Source: an uncultured Pelagibacteraceae bacterium
GTDB taxonomy: Bacteria; Pseudomonadota; Alphaproteobacteria; Pelagibacterales; Pelagibacteraceae
Direction of reading: 5' to 3'
Assembly: GCA_902635335.1 (NCBI GenBank)
Contig: CACPNO010000001.1
Coordinates: 1 to 64,000, forward strand
DNA: 64,000 nt
Shown here: positions 41,620 to 53,205 of the stretch, piece by piece
Layout of the letters: each line of letters begins with the position of its first letter
How positions within the stretch are numbered: the first letter of the stretch is position 1
The notes under the pieces: generated by a model
Databases searched by the model: none
What the model was told of the DNA's origin: nothing
Seen by the model: the letters and a program-made list of their open reading frames with translations, nothing else
Position numbers and translations under genes: made by a program

Positions 41620-42196
41620 CATAATTTTAGCTTCAAAAAGTAAAGTTAGAAAAGAAATACTAGATAATCATAATATTAATAGTAAGGTTGAAGCCTCAAA
41701 TGTTGATGAAGACCCTATAAAAGAAAGTTTATTAAAGGAAGGAGCTTCACCAGAAATTATTTCTAAAAATCTAGCAGAATTAAAAGCAAACAAGGTAAGT
41801 CAAAAAATTAATAATGCTCTAGTATTAGGAGCAGATAGCGTCATCGATCTAACTGGAGAATTAATTTCAAAACCAGAAAGTAGAGAAGAAGCTTTGAATA
41901 TTTTAAAGAAACTCAATGGAAAAAAACATTCTCTGATCAGTTCAGTTTGTATATCTAAAAATGGATCTATGGTTTGGAACTATACTGACAAAGCTTACTT
42001 GACCATGAAGGATTTTTCTGAAAATGAATTAACTACTTATCTAAGTAAAATAAGTGATGAAGCTTTATATGCTTATAATGTTTATCAAATTGAAGGAGAA
42101 GGTAGAGCTTTATTCTCAAATATCGATGGAGATGAAGATACGATAATGGGCTTACCTATCAAAAAAATTAAGGAATATTTAGAAATTCAAAAATGA
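41612..42196 (+). CDS. maf: Maf-like nucleoside triphosphate pyrophosphatase
   Basis: IILASKSKVRKEIL; LGADSVIDL; IDGDEDTIMGLPI. Confidence 0.93.
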   Translation: MPSIILASKSKVRKEILDNHNINSKVEASNVDEDPIKESLLKEGASPEIISKNLAELKANKVSQKINNALVLGADSVIDLTGELISKPESREEALNILKKLNGKKHSLISSVCISKNGSMVWNYTDKAYLTMKDFSENELTTYLSKISDEALYAYNVYQIEGEGRALFSNIDGDEDTIMGLPIKKIKEYLEIQK

Positions 42197-42987
42197 AAAA
42201 ATTTTTAGTAATAGGGAACCCAATTGAACATTCTTTGTCTCCAAAGCTACATAATTATTGGATTAAAAAAAATAGTTTAGATGCAATTTATGGGAAACTG
42301 GAAACTTATGATAATGATTTGCCTGAACTATGTAAATCTATAAAAAAGGGAGATTTGGAGGGTTTAAATATTACTGTCCCTTTTAAAAAATCAATAATAT
42401 CTCACCTAGATATTTTAAGTAGTAATGCATTAAGGACACAATCTGTAAATACTATCTCATTAATCAAAGGTAATCTGGTTGGAGATAACACTGATATTAA
42501 TGGATTTGAATTAAGCATTAGAAAATTGAATTATGATGTAAGTGACAAGACAGTTCTCATATTAGGTGCTGGTGGAGTTGTGCCGTCAATAATTTTTTCA
42601 TTGTTAAGAATGAAAGTATCAAAAATATTTTTGAGTAACAGAACTAAAAAAAAAGCTGATGATTTAAAAAATTTATTCAACGAGATTAATGTAGTAGAAT
42701 GGGCTGAATTACCAGAGTTTGATATGATAATAAATGCCACTACTTTAGGTTTAAATAAAGTAGATAAATTTGGTATAGACTTTTCTCAGGTTGGCCAAAA
42801 TAAGCTTTTTTATGATGTTATATATGCACCATTTCAAACAGAGTTTTCTGAGGCAGGAAATTCTAAGGGTAATACAATTGTAAATGGTTTAAATATGTTT
42901 TTATATCAGGGGCAACAAGCTTTTAATATTTGGCATAATATTGAGCCAGAAATTAACAAAGAATTAATTGAATTTCTAAAAAACTGA
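42193..42987 (+). CDS. aroE: shikimate dehydrogenase
   Basis: VIGNPIEHSLSPKLHNYW; LNITVPFKKSI; LGAGGVVPSI. Confidence 0.95.
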   Translation: MKKFLVIGNPIEHSLSPKLHNYWIKKNSLDAIYGKLETYDNDLPELCKSIKKGDLEGLNITVPFKKSIISHLDILSSNALRTQSVNTISLIKGNLVGDNTDINGFELSIRKLNYDVSDKTVLILGAGGVVPSIIFSLLRMKVSKIFLSNRTKKKADDLKNLFNEINVVEWAELPEFDMIINATTLGLNKVDKFGIDFSQVGQNKLFYDVIYAPFQTEFSEAGNSKGNTIVNGLNMFLYQGQQAFNIWHNIEPEINKELIEFLKN

Positions 42988-43010
42988 AACTATGAGATCT
43001 AAAATTAAAA

Positions 43011-43604
43011 ATGATTAGAGTTGGAATAATTGGCGGTATAGGTTCAGGAAAATCTTTTATCTCAAGACTTTTTGGCTATCCAGTATTTAATGCAGATAAT
43101 GAAGTAAAATATATTTATAAAAAGAATAAAGAGTGTTTTAAAAAATTAAAAAAAAAATTACCAAAATTTATAAAAACATTTCCCATTAAAAAAAAGGAGC
43201 TTATATCCTCCATTAGCTCAAATAAAAAAAATCTAAAAATTATATCTTCCGTTGTTCATCCATTTGTGAGAAAAAATATGAAAAAATTTATAATAAAAAA
43301 TAAGAAGAGTGAAATGATTATTTTTGATATACCTTTATTAATAGAAAATAAGCTCAATAAAAAAAAAGATATAATTATTTTTGTTAAATCAAAAAAAACA
43401 AAAGTTTTAAACAGATTAAAAAAGAGACCTAACTTTGATGAGAAATTGATTAAGAAACTCACAGAAAATCAGGTTATTTTATCTAAAAAAAAAAAATTAG
43501 CTGACTTTGTAATAAATAATAATTTTTCAGCAAATGTGATGAAAAAAAAAATTAAACTAATTAAAAATGAAATTTTAAATGAAAGAAATAGTTCTAGATA
43601 CTGA
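43011..43604 (+). CDS. coaE: dephospho-CoA kinase
   Basis: RVGIIGGIGSGKSFISRLF; NADNEVKYIY; DIPLLIENKL. Confidence 0.9.
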   Translation: MIRVGIIGGIGSGKSFISRLFGYPVFNADNEVKYIYKKNKECFKKLKKKLPKFIKTFPIKKKELISSISSNKKNLKIISSVVHPFVRKNMKKFIIKNKKSEMIIFDIPLLIENKLNKKKDIIIFVKSKKTKVLNRLKKRPNFDEKLIKKLTENQVILSKKKKLADFVINNNFSANVMKKKIKLIKNEILNERNSSRY

Positions 43605-44244
43605 GACAACAGGCTTATCCGTTAGAGATGGTCATAGAATTGTTGAAATTGGATGTATAGAGTTAGATAATTTAGTACCGACAAAAAATATATTTCATTT
43701 TTATTTGAATCCAGAAAGAAAAGTGTCACAAAAAGCATTTGAGGTTCATGGTTATTCTGATGAATTTTTATCAACCAAGCAAAAATTTATTGAGATTGCA
43801 GATGAATTTTTAGAATTTATTAAGGATAAAAGGATAATCATTCACAACGCAGAGTTTGATATTGGTCATCTTAATAATGAATTATCTTTAATTGGTAAGA
43901 AAAAAATTAATATTTCAAATGTTATTGATACATTGGAATTAGCAAGGAATAAATTTCCTGGGTCGGGTATTAGTCTAGATGCATTGTGTAAAAGATTTAG
44001 AATAGATAACTCAAAAAGGGAAAAGCATACTGCATTGATAGATTGTGAATTACTCGCTAAAGTATACATAAACTTAATTGGTCAAAAAGAACCAACCTTA
44101 AATTTAAATGAAAGTAATGAAATTAAAATTTCTTTAAAAAATACTGTCTTAGATTATTACAAAAAAATAGTTACTCCCAGTGAAGAGGAACTTTCAAATC
44201 ATAGAGAATTTTTAAAAAAAAATTTAAAAAAAAATTTCTTTTAA
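43579..44244 (+). CDS. dnaQ: DNA polymerase III epsilon subunit
   Basis: EIVLDTETTGLSVRDGHRIVEIGCIEL; IIHNAEFDIGHLN; HTALIDCELLAKVY. Confidence 0.97.
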   Translation: MKEIVLDTETTGLSVRDGHRIVEIGCIELDNLVPTKNIFHFYLNPERKVSQKAFEVHGYSDEFLSTKQKFIEIADEFLEFIKDKRIIIHNAEFDIGHLNNELSLIGKKKINISNVIDTLELARNKFPGSGISLDALCKRFRIDNSKREKHTALIDCELLAKVYINLIGQKEPTLNLNESNEIKISLKNTVLDYYKKIVTPSEEELSNHREFLKKNLKKNFF

Positions 44245-44663
44245 TTCAATCGTGATTTATACAATTCCTCAAAATCAATTTTCTTTCCAAACTTTAAATC
44301 GGGTAAACCAGAATTTTTAAGAATAGTTAAAAACTTTTGTTCCAACTCAGGATAAATCTTTGTTTGTAAATCGCATAATACTATTTTTTCTAATTCAGCT
44401 TTTTTAATTTTTAAATCTAATATATCTATTGCGGTCGCATATTTAATTTGAAAAAAACCACTAATTTTTTTTTTGTTAGGGTTCTCGTATGTTAAAGTTG
44501 TTTGAACTTCTATCATCTTTCTCTTTAAAGGTTTTGAAGATATATTTACTTTCATCTGGTATTCTGGGATTGAATTTCTAATTGTTACAAGACTTTCTGG
44601 ACTTGGTATCTCTACTGATAAATCTTGAATATAACTAACAATTATTTTGTATTTATTTTCCAT
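44241..44663 (-). CDS. secB: protein-export chaperone SecB
   Basis: YIQDLSVEIPSPE; conserved position next to dnaQ. Confidence 0.88.
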   Translation of the reverse strand: MENKYKIIVSYIQDLSVEIPSPESLVTIRNSIPEYQMKVNISSKPLKRKMIEVQTTLTYENPNKKKISGFFQIKYATAIDILDLKIKKAELEKIVLCDLQTKIYPELEQKFLTILKNSGLPDLKFGKKIDFEELYKSRLN

Positions 44664-45081
44664 CTTTATCCTCTATATCTTCATACTCACCTTCAATATA
44701 ATTTTTTTCTCTATAAGTATTTTTGTTATTTTCTGAATTTTTTTTTGAATACTTTCTTAAAATGATTCTTCTTGTAAATGGAAAAACTAATAAAATACCA
44801 ATTATGTCAGTAGCGAAACCAGGTAATATCAATAGCAGAGCTGCAAAAGCTATTGCTGCTCCAGAAACTATCTCATAAAGAGGAATTTCATTTTTGACTA
44901 ATTGAGACATCCCTGAGCGTAATGTGTTGAAGCCCTCATATCTCGCGTACCAAATACCTACTACTGCTGTTGTTAGAATGAGTAAAATAGTGTTTATTGC
45001 ACCTATTTCTGATCCAACCTTTATAAATAGGTAGATTTCAATAAGAGGTATCCCCAAAATAAGAATTATTACTGTGTTCAT
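44653..45081 (-). CDS. FxsA family membrane protein
   Basis: GIPLIEIYLFIKVGSEIGAINTILLILTTAVVGIWYARYEG; LLILPGFATDIIGILLVFP. Confidence 0.9.
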   Translation of the reverse strand: MNTVIILILGIPLIEIYLFIKVGSEIGAINTILLILTTAVVGIWYARYEGFNTLRSGMSQLVKNEIPLYEIVSGAAIAFAALLLILPGFATDIIGILLVFPFTRRIILRKYSKKNSENNKNTYREKNYIEGEYEDIEDKDGK

Positions 45082-45139
45082 TTGTCTATAATGTAAATTC
45101 CAGGTTGAAATTAATCAACATAGTAAATATTATTACTAT

Positions 45140-45730
45140 ATGAGTTACAGCTTTGAGTACATCGATATTATATTATTAGCAATGATAGCAGGTTTTATTT
45201 TCCTCAGATTAAGAGGAATTTTGGGAAAAAAAACAGGTTTTGACGAAAATATTGACTCAAGTTTTCCTCACGAAAAGATGCAAGAAACAAAAAGTGCTCC
45301 TATTTTAAATGCTGAAACGTTTGATGATGCTGCAAAGAAAGATTTTATAAACGGTGCAAAAATTGCTTACGAAAGCATTATTACTAGTTTTTCCAAAGGA
45401 GATCTAAAATCAATAAAAAATCTTTTGGCTAAAGATGTATACGATCAATTTGACGAAGCAATCAAAGACAAAAAAGTAAGAAATGTAACATCTGAGACTA
45501 CATTTATTGGAATTAATTCTGCAGAAATTAAAGAACATAATCAAAATAAAAATATGCTTGAAGTGACGGTTGAATTTGTAAGTGAAATTATATCTTGCAT
45601 CAAAGATAAAGACAACAAAATTGTATCAGGTGATGCTCAAAAAGTTAAAAAAGTTTTAGATACTTGGAAATTTACAAAAGATAGTAATTCAAAAAATCCT
45701 AATTGGTTAATAGTAGACACCCAGGCTTAG
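45140..45730 (+). CDS. Tim44/TimA family protein
   Basis: IILLAMIAGFIFLRLRGILGKKTGFDE; NGAKIAYESIITSFSKGDLKSIKNLL. Confidence 0.88.
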   Translation: MSYSFEYIDIILLAMIAGFIFLRLRGILGKKTGFDENIDSSFPHEKMQETKSAPILNAETFDDAAKKDFINGAKIAYESIITSFSKGDLKSIKNLLAKDVYDQFDEAIKDKKVRNVTSETTFIGINSAEIKEHNQNKNMLEVTVEFVSEIISCIKDKDNKIVSGDAQKVKKVLDTWKFTKDSNSKNPNWLIVDTQA

Positions 45731-46147
45731 TTGAATAAAAAAATATCAGATAAAGATAAGCACGACTGGCAAGAGTTTTTAAATAGTACTGATAAATTAG
45801 AAAATAAAGATCAAAAAATTTCATCAACACCCAAAAGATATATTGAAAGATCTATTGATTTACATGGTTATACCTTAGAGGAAGCAAATCAAAAGATGAT
45901 TTCTTATATAGAAGAATGTTTTATTAATGGAGTAAACAAAATTAATGTAATCACAGGAAAGGGTCTAAGATCAAAAAATTTAAATGACCCATATCAATCC
46001 AGTAATTTGAGCATATTAAAATACTCAGTTCCTAATTTTATTAAAGGTAGTGATCATTTAATGAAAAAAATTATAAGTATTGATTTTGAGGCTGTTGAAA
46101 ATCCATCAGTTGGAAATTTTAATATTTTTTTAAGAAAAAAAAAATAA
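45731..46147 (+). CDS. Smr-domain protein
   Basis: SIDLHGYTLEEANQKMISYIEECFINGVNKINVITGKG; TTG start. Confidence 0.88.
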   Translation: MNKKISDKDKHDWQEFLNSTDKLENKDQKISSTPKRYIERSIDLHGYTLEEANQKMISYIEECFINGVNKINVITGKGLRSKNLNDPYQSSNLSILKYSVPNFIKGSDHLMKKIISIDFEAVENPSVGNFNIFLRKKK

Positions 46148-46150
46148 GAA

Positions 46151-47521
46151 TTATAAAATAAATTTTGAAAGATCTGCGTCTTTTACAAGTTCACCAATAT
46201 TTTTCTTAATATAATCCGAGTCTATACTGATCTTTTCACCAGCTCTATCTGTTGCTGTAAAACTAATTTCATCTAAAACTCTTTCGATTATAGTATGCAG
46301 TCTTCTAGCGCCAATATTTTCAACTGTTGTATTTACTTCGCTTGCAATTGTTGCAATTGTATCAATTCCATCTTCAGTAAATTCTAAATCTACATTTTCA
46401 GTTTTAAGTAAAGCTTTGTATTGTTTAATTAAACTGTTATCTGGCTCTTTTAAAATTCGCTTAAAATCCTCACTGTTCAATGCATCTAGCTCAACTCTGA
46501 TCGGCAATCTTCCTTGAAGCTCAGGTAAAAGATCTGATGGCTTTGCTAGTTGAAAGGCTCCTGAAGCTATAAATAATATGTGATCTGTTTTTATTGGACC
46601 GTATTTTGTACTTACAGTTGTTCCTTCAATTAGAGGTAGCAAGTCTCTTTGAACACCTTCTCTTGAAACATCTCCACCAACTCTATCAGTTCGTGCTGAA
46701 ATTTTATCAATTTCATCTAAAAATACGATACCGTTATTCTCCGTTGTATTTTTTGCAGATTTTATAATTTTGTCTTGTTCTATTAATTTATCTGCCTCTT
46801 CATTAAGTAATATTTCATGAGATTCTTTAACTGACATTTTTTTCTTTTTAGCCTTCTGTCCCATAGATTTACCTAGCATATCTGAAATATTAATCATTCC
46901 AACATTAGCTCCAGGCATTCCAGGAATTTCAAATGATGGCATACCCCCACCACTTTCAGTAACAGCAATCTCTATTTCGTTATCATCGAGATCGCCATCT
47001 CTCAATCTTTTTCTAAAACTTTCTCGTGTTGCAACACTTGCTTTATTCCCAACTATTGCATCAAGAACTCTGTCCTCTGCCAATTTCTGAGCTTTCGCGT
47101 GAACTTCTTTTCTTTTCTTTACTTTTTCCATTGCAATAGCAATTTCTAAAAGATCTCTAATTATTTGTTCAACATCTCTTCCTACGTAACCTACCTCAGT
47201 AAATCTAGTAGCTTCAACTTTTACAAATGGTGCTTCAGCTAATTTGGATAATCTTCTAGATATTTCTGTTTTCCCAACACCAGTTGGCCCCATCATTAAA
47301 ATATTTTTTGGAAGAACTTCATCTTTCATGTCACCTTCTAAAGCTTGTCTTCTCCATCTATTCCTTAAAGCAATTGCAACAGCTCTTTTTGCATTGTTTT
47401 GACCAACAACAAATCTATCCAACTCAGAAACTATTTCTCTTGGAGATAGTGAATTTTGAATATTACTTGTTTCTTTTTTTACTTTAGTGTTTGGTAAAGT
47501 TGTAACGTTTGATTTTTCCAT
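46151..47521 (-). CDS. hslU: HslUV protease ATPase subunit
   Basis: [49 protein letters not shown]. Confidence 0.98.
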   Translation of the reverse strand: MEKSNVTTLPNTKVKKETSNIQNSLSPREIVSELDRFVVGQNNAKRAVAIALRNRWRRQALEGDMKDEVLPKNILMMGPTGVGKTEISRRLSKLAEAPFVKVEATRFTEVGYVGRDVEQIIRDLLEIAIAMEKVKKRKEVHAKAQKLAEDRVLDAIVGNKASVATRESFRKRLRDGDLDDNEIEIAVTESGGGMPSFEIPGMPGANVGMINISDMLGKSMGQKAKKKKMSVKESHEILLNEEADKLIEQDKIIKSAKNTTENNGIVFLDEIDKISARTDRVGGDVSREGVQRDLLPLIEGTTVSTKYGPIKTDHILFIASGAFQLAKPSDLLPELQGRLPIRVELDALNSEDFKRILKEPDNSLIKQYKALLKTENVDLEFTEDGIDTIATIASEVNTTVENIGARRLHTIIERVLDEISFTATDRAGEKISIDSDYIKKNIGELVKDADLSKFIL

Positions 47522-48037
47522 TTAAATTTTCTCTATATTTAAATTATCATTTGTAAAAACACATATTTCAGATGCAACTTTAATTGCTTTTTTAGCAACT
47601 TCCTCAGCTGATAAATCTGTATCCATCAGTACTTTAGCTGATGCTAATGCATAATTTCCACCTGATCCTATTCCAATCACATCTCCTTCAGGCTCCAAAA
47701 CATCTCCAGTTCCAGAAATAATAAAACTATTTTCTTTGTCACCAACTGCCATTAAGGCTTCTAGTCTTCTCAAATACTTATCAGTACGCCAATCTTTAGC
47801 TAATTCAACGGCTGCTCTTGCTAAATTTCCAGCATGTTTTTCTAACTTAGACTCTAATCTTTCAAATAATGTTAAGGCATCTGCCGTAGAACCAGCAAAT
47901 CCTGCGATCACATTTCTTTTCTCAATCTTACGAACTTTGTTTGCAGTTTTCTTAATTACTGTATTTCCCATACTTACTTGGCCATCACCAGCAACTACTA
48001 CTTCGTTATTTTTTCTTACTAATACTATCGTTGTCAT
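47522..48037 (-). CDS. hslV: HslUV protease peptidase subunit
   Basis: [46 protein letters not shown]. Confidence 0.98.
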   Translation of the reverse strand: MTTIVLVRKNNEVVVAGDGQVSMGNTVIKKTANKVRKIEKRNVIAGFAGSTADALTLFERLESKLEKHAGNLARAAVELAKDWRTDKYLRRLEALMAVGDKENSFIISGTGDVLEPEGDVIGIGSGGNYALASAKVLMDTDLSAEEVAKKAIKVASEICVFTNDNLNIEKI

Positions 48038-48128
48038 GAGATATAGATGGATATTAAATCTTATAGTTCAAGACCAAGGCTAGAATTATTGCCATAATTG
48101 AATAATAGATATATACCTTTTTCAGATT

Positions 48129-48719
48129 ATGAAACGTAAAGCCAAAATTAGTAGAAAAACAAAAGAGACCAACATCAGTGTTGATCTAAATATTGATGGT
48201 AAGGGTAAGTACAAAGTTGACACAGGCATAGGATTTTTAGATCACATGCTTGAGCAATTATCAAAACACTCTTCTATGGATATGAATATTAAAGCTAAAG
48301 GTGATACGCACATTGATCTTCACCACACAACTGAAGATACTGGAATTGCAATTGGCGAATGTTTGAAAAAAGCATCTAAAAAGTTTGTTGGTATAAAAAG
48401 ATATGCCCATGCGATGATACCGATGGATGAAACATTAACTAGAGTTGCAATTGACGTATCAAACAGACCTTACTTAATTTGGAAAGTAAAATTGAAAGTA
48501 GAAAAATTAGGCGAGATGGATACGGAACTGTTTAAAGAATGGTTTCAAGCTTTTTCGCAAGCTGCAGGAATTACTTTGCACATTGAAAATATCTATGGTG
48601 ATAACAGTCACCACATAATCGAATCTTGCTTTAAAGGATTAGCAAGATCATTACGTGCTGCTTTAGAAATGGATCCAAGAAATAAAACTACAATACCTTC
48701 TACAAAAGGTTCTTTATAA
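48129..48719 (+). CDS. hisB: imidazoleglycerol-phosphate dehydratase
   Basis: [45 protein letters not shown]. Confidence 0.98.
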   Translation: MKRKAKISRKTKETNISVDLNIDGKGKYKVDTGIGFLDHMLEQLSKHSSMDMNIKAKGDTHIDLHHTTEDTGIAIGECLKKASKKFVGIKRYAHAMIPMDETLTRVAIDVSNRPYLIWKVKLKVEKLGEMDTELFKEWFQAFSQAAGITLHIENIYGDNSHHIIESCFKGLARSLRAALEMDPRNKTTIPSTKGSL

Positions 48720-48724
48720 ATTTA

Positions 48725-49351
48725 ATGAATGTCACAATTGTTGACTACAATTCAGGCAATATAAGTTCTGTAATAAATTCTTTTAAAGAAGTTGCAAAAG
48801 ACAAAGTAAACATTGCAGTAACATCAGATCTTGAAACAATTAAAACTAGCGATAAAGTTGTATTACCTGGACAAGGATCTTTTAAGAGCTGTATTGATGG
48901 TCTCAATAGTATTAACGGCTTGATAGATACCCTTAATGAATTTGCATTAGAAAGTAAAAAACCACTTCTTGGAATTTGTGTTGGACTTCAAATGTTTTCA
49001 GATGTTGGCTATGAAGAAACTGAAACTAAAGGGCTGGGATGGATTTCAGGTAAAGTTTCTAAAATTGACAACCAAGGGGGTAAATTTAAGCTTCCACACA
49101 TAGGTTGGAATGAAATAAATATAATGAAAGATAGTAAGATTTTTAAAGGCATAGAAAATAACTCTCACATGTATTTTGTTCATAGTTATGAATTTGTACC
49201 CAAAGATAAATCTGTAATTTCAGCAACTACCGATTACTCATCTAATGTTGTTTGTGCTGTAGAAAAAGAAAACATATTTGGAACCCAATTTCATCCTGAA
49301 AAGAGTGATAAAATTGGTCTTAAAATAATTAATAACTTCATAAGTCTATGA
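48725..49351 (+). CDS. hisH: imidazole glycerol phosphate synthase, glutaminase subunit
   Basis: IVDYNSGNISSV; GICVGLQMF; GTQFHPEKS. Confidence 0.97.
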   Translation: MNVTIVDYNSGNISSVINSFKEVAKDKVNIAVTSDLETIKTSDKVVLPGQGSFKSCIDGLNSINGLIDTLNEFALESKKPLLGICVGLQMFSDVGYEETETKGLGWISGKVSKIDNQGGKFKLPHIGWNEINIMKDSKIFKGIENNSHMYFVHSYEFVPKDKSVISATTDYSSNVVCAVEKENIFGTQFHPEKSDKIGLKIINNFISL

Positions 49352-50073
49352 AAATTTTTCCTGCAATAGATATTAAAGATAAAAAGTGCGTGAGGTTAGT
49401 TAAAGGAGACTTTGATAATAAAACCGAATATGAAATGTCGCCAGTTGAACAAGCTGGTAATTATAAAGACCATGGTTTTAAAAACTTGCACATAGTTGAT
49501 TTGGATGGAGCATTAACAGGAGAGACTGTAAATATTGATATTATTGAGAAGATTGTTGGTAAATTTGACCTTAAAATTGAAATTGGTGGAGGTGTCAGAA
49601 ACTTTGAAAGTATTGAAAAATATACAGATGCAGGTGTTGAAAAAGTGATTTTAGGAAGTGCTGCAATAAAAGATAAAAATTTTTTAAAAGAAGCTTGTCT
49701 AAAATTTCCAGATAAAATTGCTTTAGGTCTAGATGCTAAAGATGGTTATTTATCTTTATCTGGATGGAAAGAAAATTCTAATTTAAAAACTTTAGATTTT
49801 TTAAAAGATGTAAATAATTATGGAGCTAGTAGATTAATTTATACAGATATTAATAGAGATGGCATGAAGCTGAGCCCAAACTTTGATGAAACAGAAAATG
49901 TTGCTAACAATTCAAATTGTCCAGTGATTATTTCTGGGGGAGTTTCTTCAATTAATGACATTAGAAAAGCAAAAGAATTAGGAAATAAAAATATTGAAGG
50001 AATTATAGTTGGTAAAGCTATATATGATGGAGATATTAAATTAGAGGAACTTGCAAAAGAAATAGATGCTTAA
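49348..50073 (+). CDS. hisA: ProFAR isomerase
   Basis: [37 protein letters not shown]. Confidence 0.97.
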   Translation: MKIFPAIDIKDKKCVRLVKGDFDNKTEYEMSPVEQAGNYKDHGFKNLHIVDLDGALTGETVNIDIIEKIVGKFDLKIEIGGGVRNFESIEKYTDAGVEKVILGSAAIKDKNFLKEACLKFPDKIALGLDAKDGYLSLSGWKENSNLKTLDFLKDVNNYGASRLIYTDINRDGMKLSPNFDETENVANNSNCPVIISGGVSSINDIRKAKELGNKNIEGIIVGKAIYDGDIKLEELAKEIDA

Positions 50074-50821
50074 AAATAGAATTATACCCTGCTTAGATGT
50101 TAAAAATGGAAGAGTTGTAAAAGGTATAAACTTTGTTGACCTTCAAGATGCAGGTGATCCAGTAGAACAAGCAAAAATTTATAGTGATGGTGGTGCAGAT
50201 GAAATTTGTTTTTTAGATATCACAGCATCAAATGAAAATAGAGATACAATTTATGAGGTAGTTAAAGATACTTCTAAAAAATGTTTTGTACCTTTAACAG
50301 TGGGTGGTGGAGTTAGAAGTGTGGATGATATTAGCAAACTTTTAAACTGTGGGGCTGATAAGGTTTCAATTAATACAGCTGCAGTCCAAAACGCAGATGT
50401 TGTAGTTCAAAGTTCAAAAAAATTTGGATCACAATGTATTGTTGTTGCAATTGATGCTAAGAAAAACGGAGAAAAATGGGAAGTTTTTACCTACGGAGGT
50501 AGAAATAATACTGGAATTGATGCTTTAGAGTTTGCCAAAAAAATGGAAGAAAGCGGAGCAGGTGAGTTGTTGGTCACTTCAATGGATAGAGACGGTACCC
50601 AGGTTGGTTATGATATTGATCTGATATCAAAAATATCATCTATAGTAAATATACCTACAATAGCATCAGGTGGGGTTGGGGATCTTGATCATTTAGTCGA
50701 TGGCATCAAATTAGGCAATGCTAGCGCTGTTTTAGCAGCATCCATATTTCACTATGGAAAATATTCCGTGAAAGAAGCTAAAGAATATCTGGACTCAAAA
50801 GGTATACCTGTTAGGATTTGA
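50066..50821 (+). CDS. hisF: imidazole glycerol phosphate synthase, cyclase subunit
   Basis: [44 protein letters not shown]. Confidence 0.98.
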   Translation: MLKNRIIPCLDVKNGRVVKGINFVDLQDAGDPVEQAKIYSDGGADEICFLDITASNENRDTIYEVVKDTSKKCFVPLTVGGGVRSVDDISKLLNCGADKVSINTAAVQNADVVVQSSKKFGSQCIVVAIDAKKNGEKWEVFTYGGRNNTGIDALEFAKKMEESGAGELLVTSMDRDGTQVGYDIDLISKISSIVNIPTIASGGVGDLDHLVDGIKLGNASAVLAASIFHYGKYSVKEAKEYLDSKGIPVRI

Positions 50822-50822
50822 G

Positions 50823-51095
50823 ATGCTAAATACCCTAGAAAGTCTATTTAACCTTGCTCGAGAAAGAAAATTAGATCCAGTTGATGGTTCTTATACTAAT
50901 AAACTTTTGAGTGATAAATCTTTAAGCAAAGCAAAAGTGCTTGAAGAGATAAATGAACTAATAGAGGCTGTTGAAGAAGATTCAAATAAAATCCATGAAG
51001 CAGCTGATGTATTTTATCATTTAATAATGTACCTTGAGGCAAATAATATAAAAATTGAAGATGTAATGAGCGAATTAGATAAAAGAAAAAAATGA
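50823..51095 (+). CDS. hisE: phosphoribosyl-ATP pyrophosphatase
   Basis: DGSYTNKLLS...EEINELIEAVEED..HEAADVFYHLIMYLEAN. Confidence 0.94.
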   Translation: MLNTLESLFNLARERKLDPVDGSYTNKLLSDKSLSKAKVLEEINELIEAVEEDSNKIHEAADVFYHLIMYLEANNIKIEDVMSELDKRKK

Positions 51096-52030
51096 GTCAT
51101 AAATTTTATAAACCTGCAAGATCAAGATTACAAAGAAGTGAATTAGCTGTTCCAGGCTCTTCTCCGAAAATGTTTGAGAAAGCTTTAAGTTCGTCAGCTG
51201 ATTACGTTTTTTTAGATCTAGAGGATGCAGTTTCTCCTAATGATAAAATTTCTGCTAGAGAAAATGTTATTAAATCTTTAAATGAAATGAATTGGAGAGG
51301 AAGTGGTAAAACTATTTCTGTAAGAATAAATAGTTTAGATACTCATTACATGTATTCAGATTTAATTGAGATTGTTGAACAAGCTGGAGAAAATGTAGAT
51401 ACGATTTTAGTTCCAAAGGCAGGTACAGCAAGTGATGTTTACATGGTTGATTGTTTATTAACTCAAATTGAAACAAATAAAAAATTAAAAAATAAAATTG
51501 GAATTGAATGTCTGATTGAAACTGCATTAGGGATGTCAAACATCAAAGAAATTGCAACTTCTAGTGAAAGACTTGAGGCATTGCATTTTGGTGTTGCAGA
51601 TTACGCAGCAAGTTTAAGAGCAAGAACAACCGTCATAGGTGGGCTTAATGAAAATTATCCAGGAGATCAGTGGCATCACGGCTTATCAGAATTGGTAATG
51701 ATTTGTAGAGCTTATGGCCTTAGAGCAATTGACGGACCTTTTGGAGATTTTAATGATCCTGATGCTTATACTGCTGCTGCTAAAAGAGGAGCCGCAATTG
51801 GCATTGAGGGTAAATGGGCTATACATCCATCTCAAATTGAACTTGCAAATAAAGTATTTTCTCCTCCTGAGGCTGAAGTTACTAAGGCTAAAAGGATCCT
51901 AGAAGAGCTAGAAAAGGCTGCAAATGAAGGAAAAGGTGCCGCTCAGCTTGATGGTAGGATGATTGATGCTGCATCAGCTAGAATGGCTGAAAATATTGTA
52001 AACATCGACAAGTTAATCCATAATAAATAA
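51092..52030 (+). CDS. HpcH/HpaI-CitE family CoA-ester lyase, probable malyl-CoA lyase
   Basis: RSELAVPGSSPKMFEKALSSSADYVFLDLEDAVSPNDK; GIEGKWAIHPSQIELAN; followed by malate-CoA ligase-like genes. Confidence 0.88.
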   Translation: MSHKFYKPARSRLQRSELAVPGSSPKMFEKALSSSADYVFLDLEDAVSPNDKISARENVIKSLNEMNWRGSGKTISVRINSLDTHYMYSDLIEIVEQAGENVDTILVPKAGTASDVYMVDCLLTQIETNKKLKNKIGIECLIETALGMSNIKEIATSSERLEALHFGVADYAASLRARTTVIGGLNENYPGDQWHHGLSELVMICRAYGLRAIDGPFGDFNDPDAYTAAAKRGAAIGIEGKWAIHPSQIELANKVFSPPEAEVTKAKRILEELEKAANEGKGAAQLDGRMIDAASARMAENIVNIDKLIHNK

Positions 52031-52038
52031 TTATAATT

Positions 52039-53205
52039 ATGGATATCCACGAATACCAAGCAAAAAAAATACTTTCAAACTTTGGAGTTACAATTCCAAG
52101 AGGTGGAATTGTATACAGCCCAGAAAATGCTGAGAATAAAGCTAGAGAAATTGGTGGATCAAGATGGGTAGTAAAAGCACAAATCCATTCTGGCGCTAGA
52201 GGAAAAGCCGGAGGGATAATTGTTTGCAATACACCATTAGAAGTTGCTCAAGCAACAGATAAATTATTAGGAAAAAAATTAGTAACAAATCAAACAGGAC
52301 CTGAAGGTAAAATTGTAAATAGAATTTATATTGAAGAAGCTACAGATATTGAAAAGGAATTATATTTAGGATTGGTTTTTGATAGAAGCTCAGAAAGTAT
52401 TATGGTAGTTGCATCAACAGAAGGTGGAATGAGTGTTGAAGAAATTTCAAAGGAAAAACCAGAAACAATTATTAGATCTAAAATTGAAGTTGCAGTTGGT
52501 ATGCAAAATTTTCAAGCTAGAGAATTAGCATTTGGTCTTGGTATAGAGCCAGATTTAATTAGAAGAGCTTCTGATACTATTATTGGATGTTATAAAGCTT
52601 TTAGTGAATTAGATGCAACAATGGTTGAGGTTAATCCATTGGTAATTTCAAAACAAAAACAAATTTTAGCTTTAGATTGTAAAATGAGTTTTGATAATAA
52701 TGCAATGTTTAGAAGAAGCCAAGTTTCTGAGCTAAGAGATAAAACTCAAGAAGATTCAAAAGAAATTTTTGCATCAGACAGAGGTTTAAATTATGTCAGT
52801 TTAGATGGAAATATAGGTAATATAATTAATGGTGCAGGACTTGCAATGGCATCTATGGATATGATTAAGTTAGCTGGAGGAGCTCCTGCAAATTTTTTAG
52901 ATGTAGGAGGTGGAGCAACGCCAGAAAAAATAGTTAAAGCCTTTAAATTAGTTACAATGGATGAAAAAGTTAAAGTAATTCTTGTAAATATTTTTGCTGG
53001 TATCAATAGATGTGATTGGGTTGCAGAGGGAATTGTAGATGCATTAAAAAAAATTGAAATTAAAGTTCCATTAGTTATCCGTTTAGCAGGTACTAATGTA
53101 GAAAAAGGGAATATAATCTTAAAAGAGAGTAAAATAAATTATATAGAGGCAAATACTTTAGAAGATGCAGCTAATAAAGCGGTTGCAGCACTAAATAAAT
53201 CATGA
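52039..53205 (+). CDS. mtkA: ATP-grasp acyl-CoA synthetase beta subunit, probable malate-CoA ligase MtkA
   Basis: MDIHEYQAKKILSNFGVTIPRG; VVKAQIHSGARGKAGGI; GGGATPEKIVKAF; downstream of CoA-ester lyase. Confidence 0.78.
   Translation: MDIHEYQAKKILSNFGVTIPRGGIVYSPENAENKAREIGGSRWVVKAQIHSGARGKAGGIIVCNTPLEVAQATDKLLGKKLVTNQTGPEGKIVNRIYIEEATDIEKELYLGLVFDRSSESIMVVASTEGGMSVEEISKEKPETIIRSKIEVAVGMQNFQARELAFGLGIEPDLIRRASDTIIGCYKAFSELDATMVEVNPLVISKQKQILALDCKMSFDNNAMFRRSQVSELRDKTQEDSKEIFASDRGLNYVSLDGNIGNIINGAGLAMASMDMIKLAGGAPANFLDVGGGATPEKIVKAFKLVTMDEKVKVILVNIFAGINRCDWVAEGIVDALKKIEIKVPLVIRLAGTNVEKGNIILKESKINYIEANTLEDAANKAVAALNKS

Noticed and set aside
51312-51539. Antisense ORFs within the CoA lyase, ftsK, dnaK and other core genes
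   Set aside because: No recognisable protein features and fully overlapped by strongly supported genes
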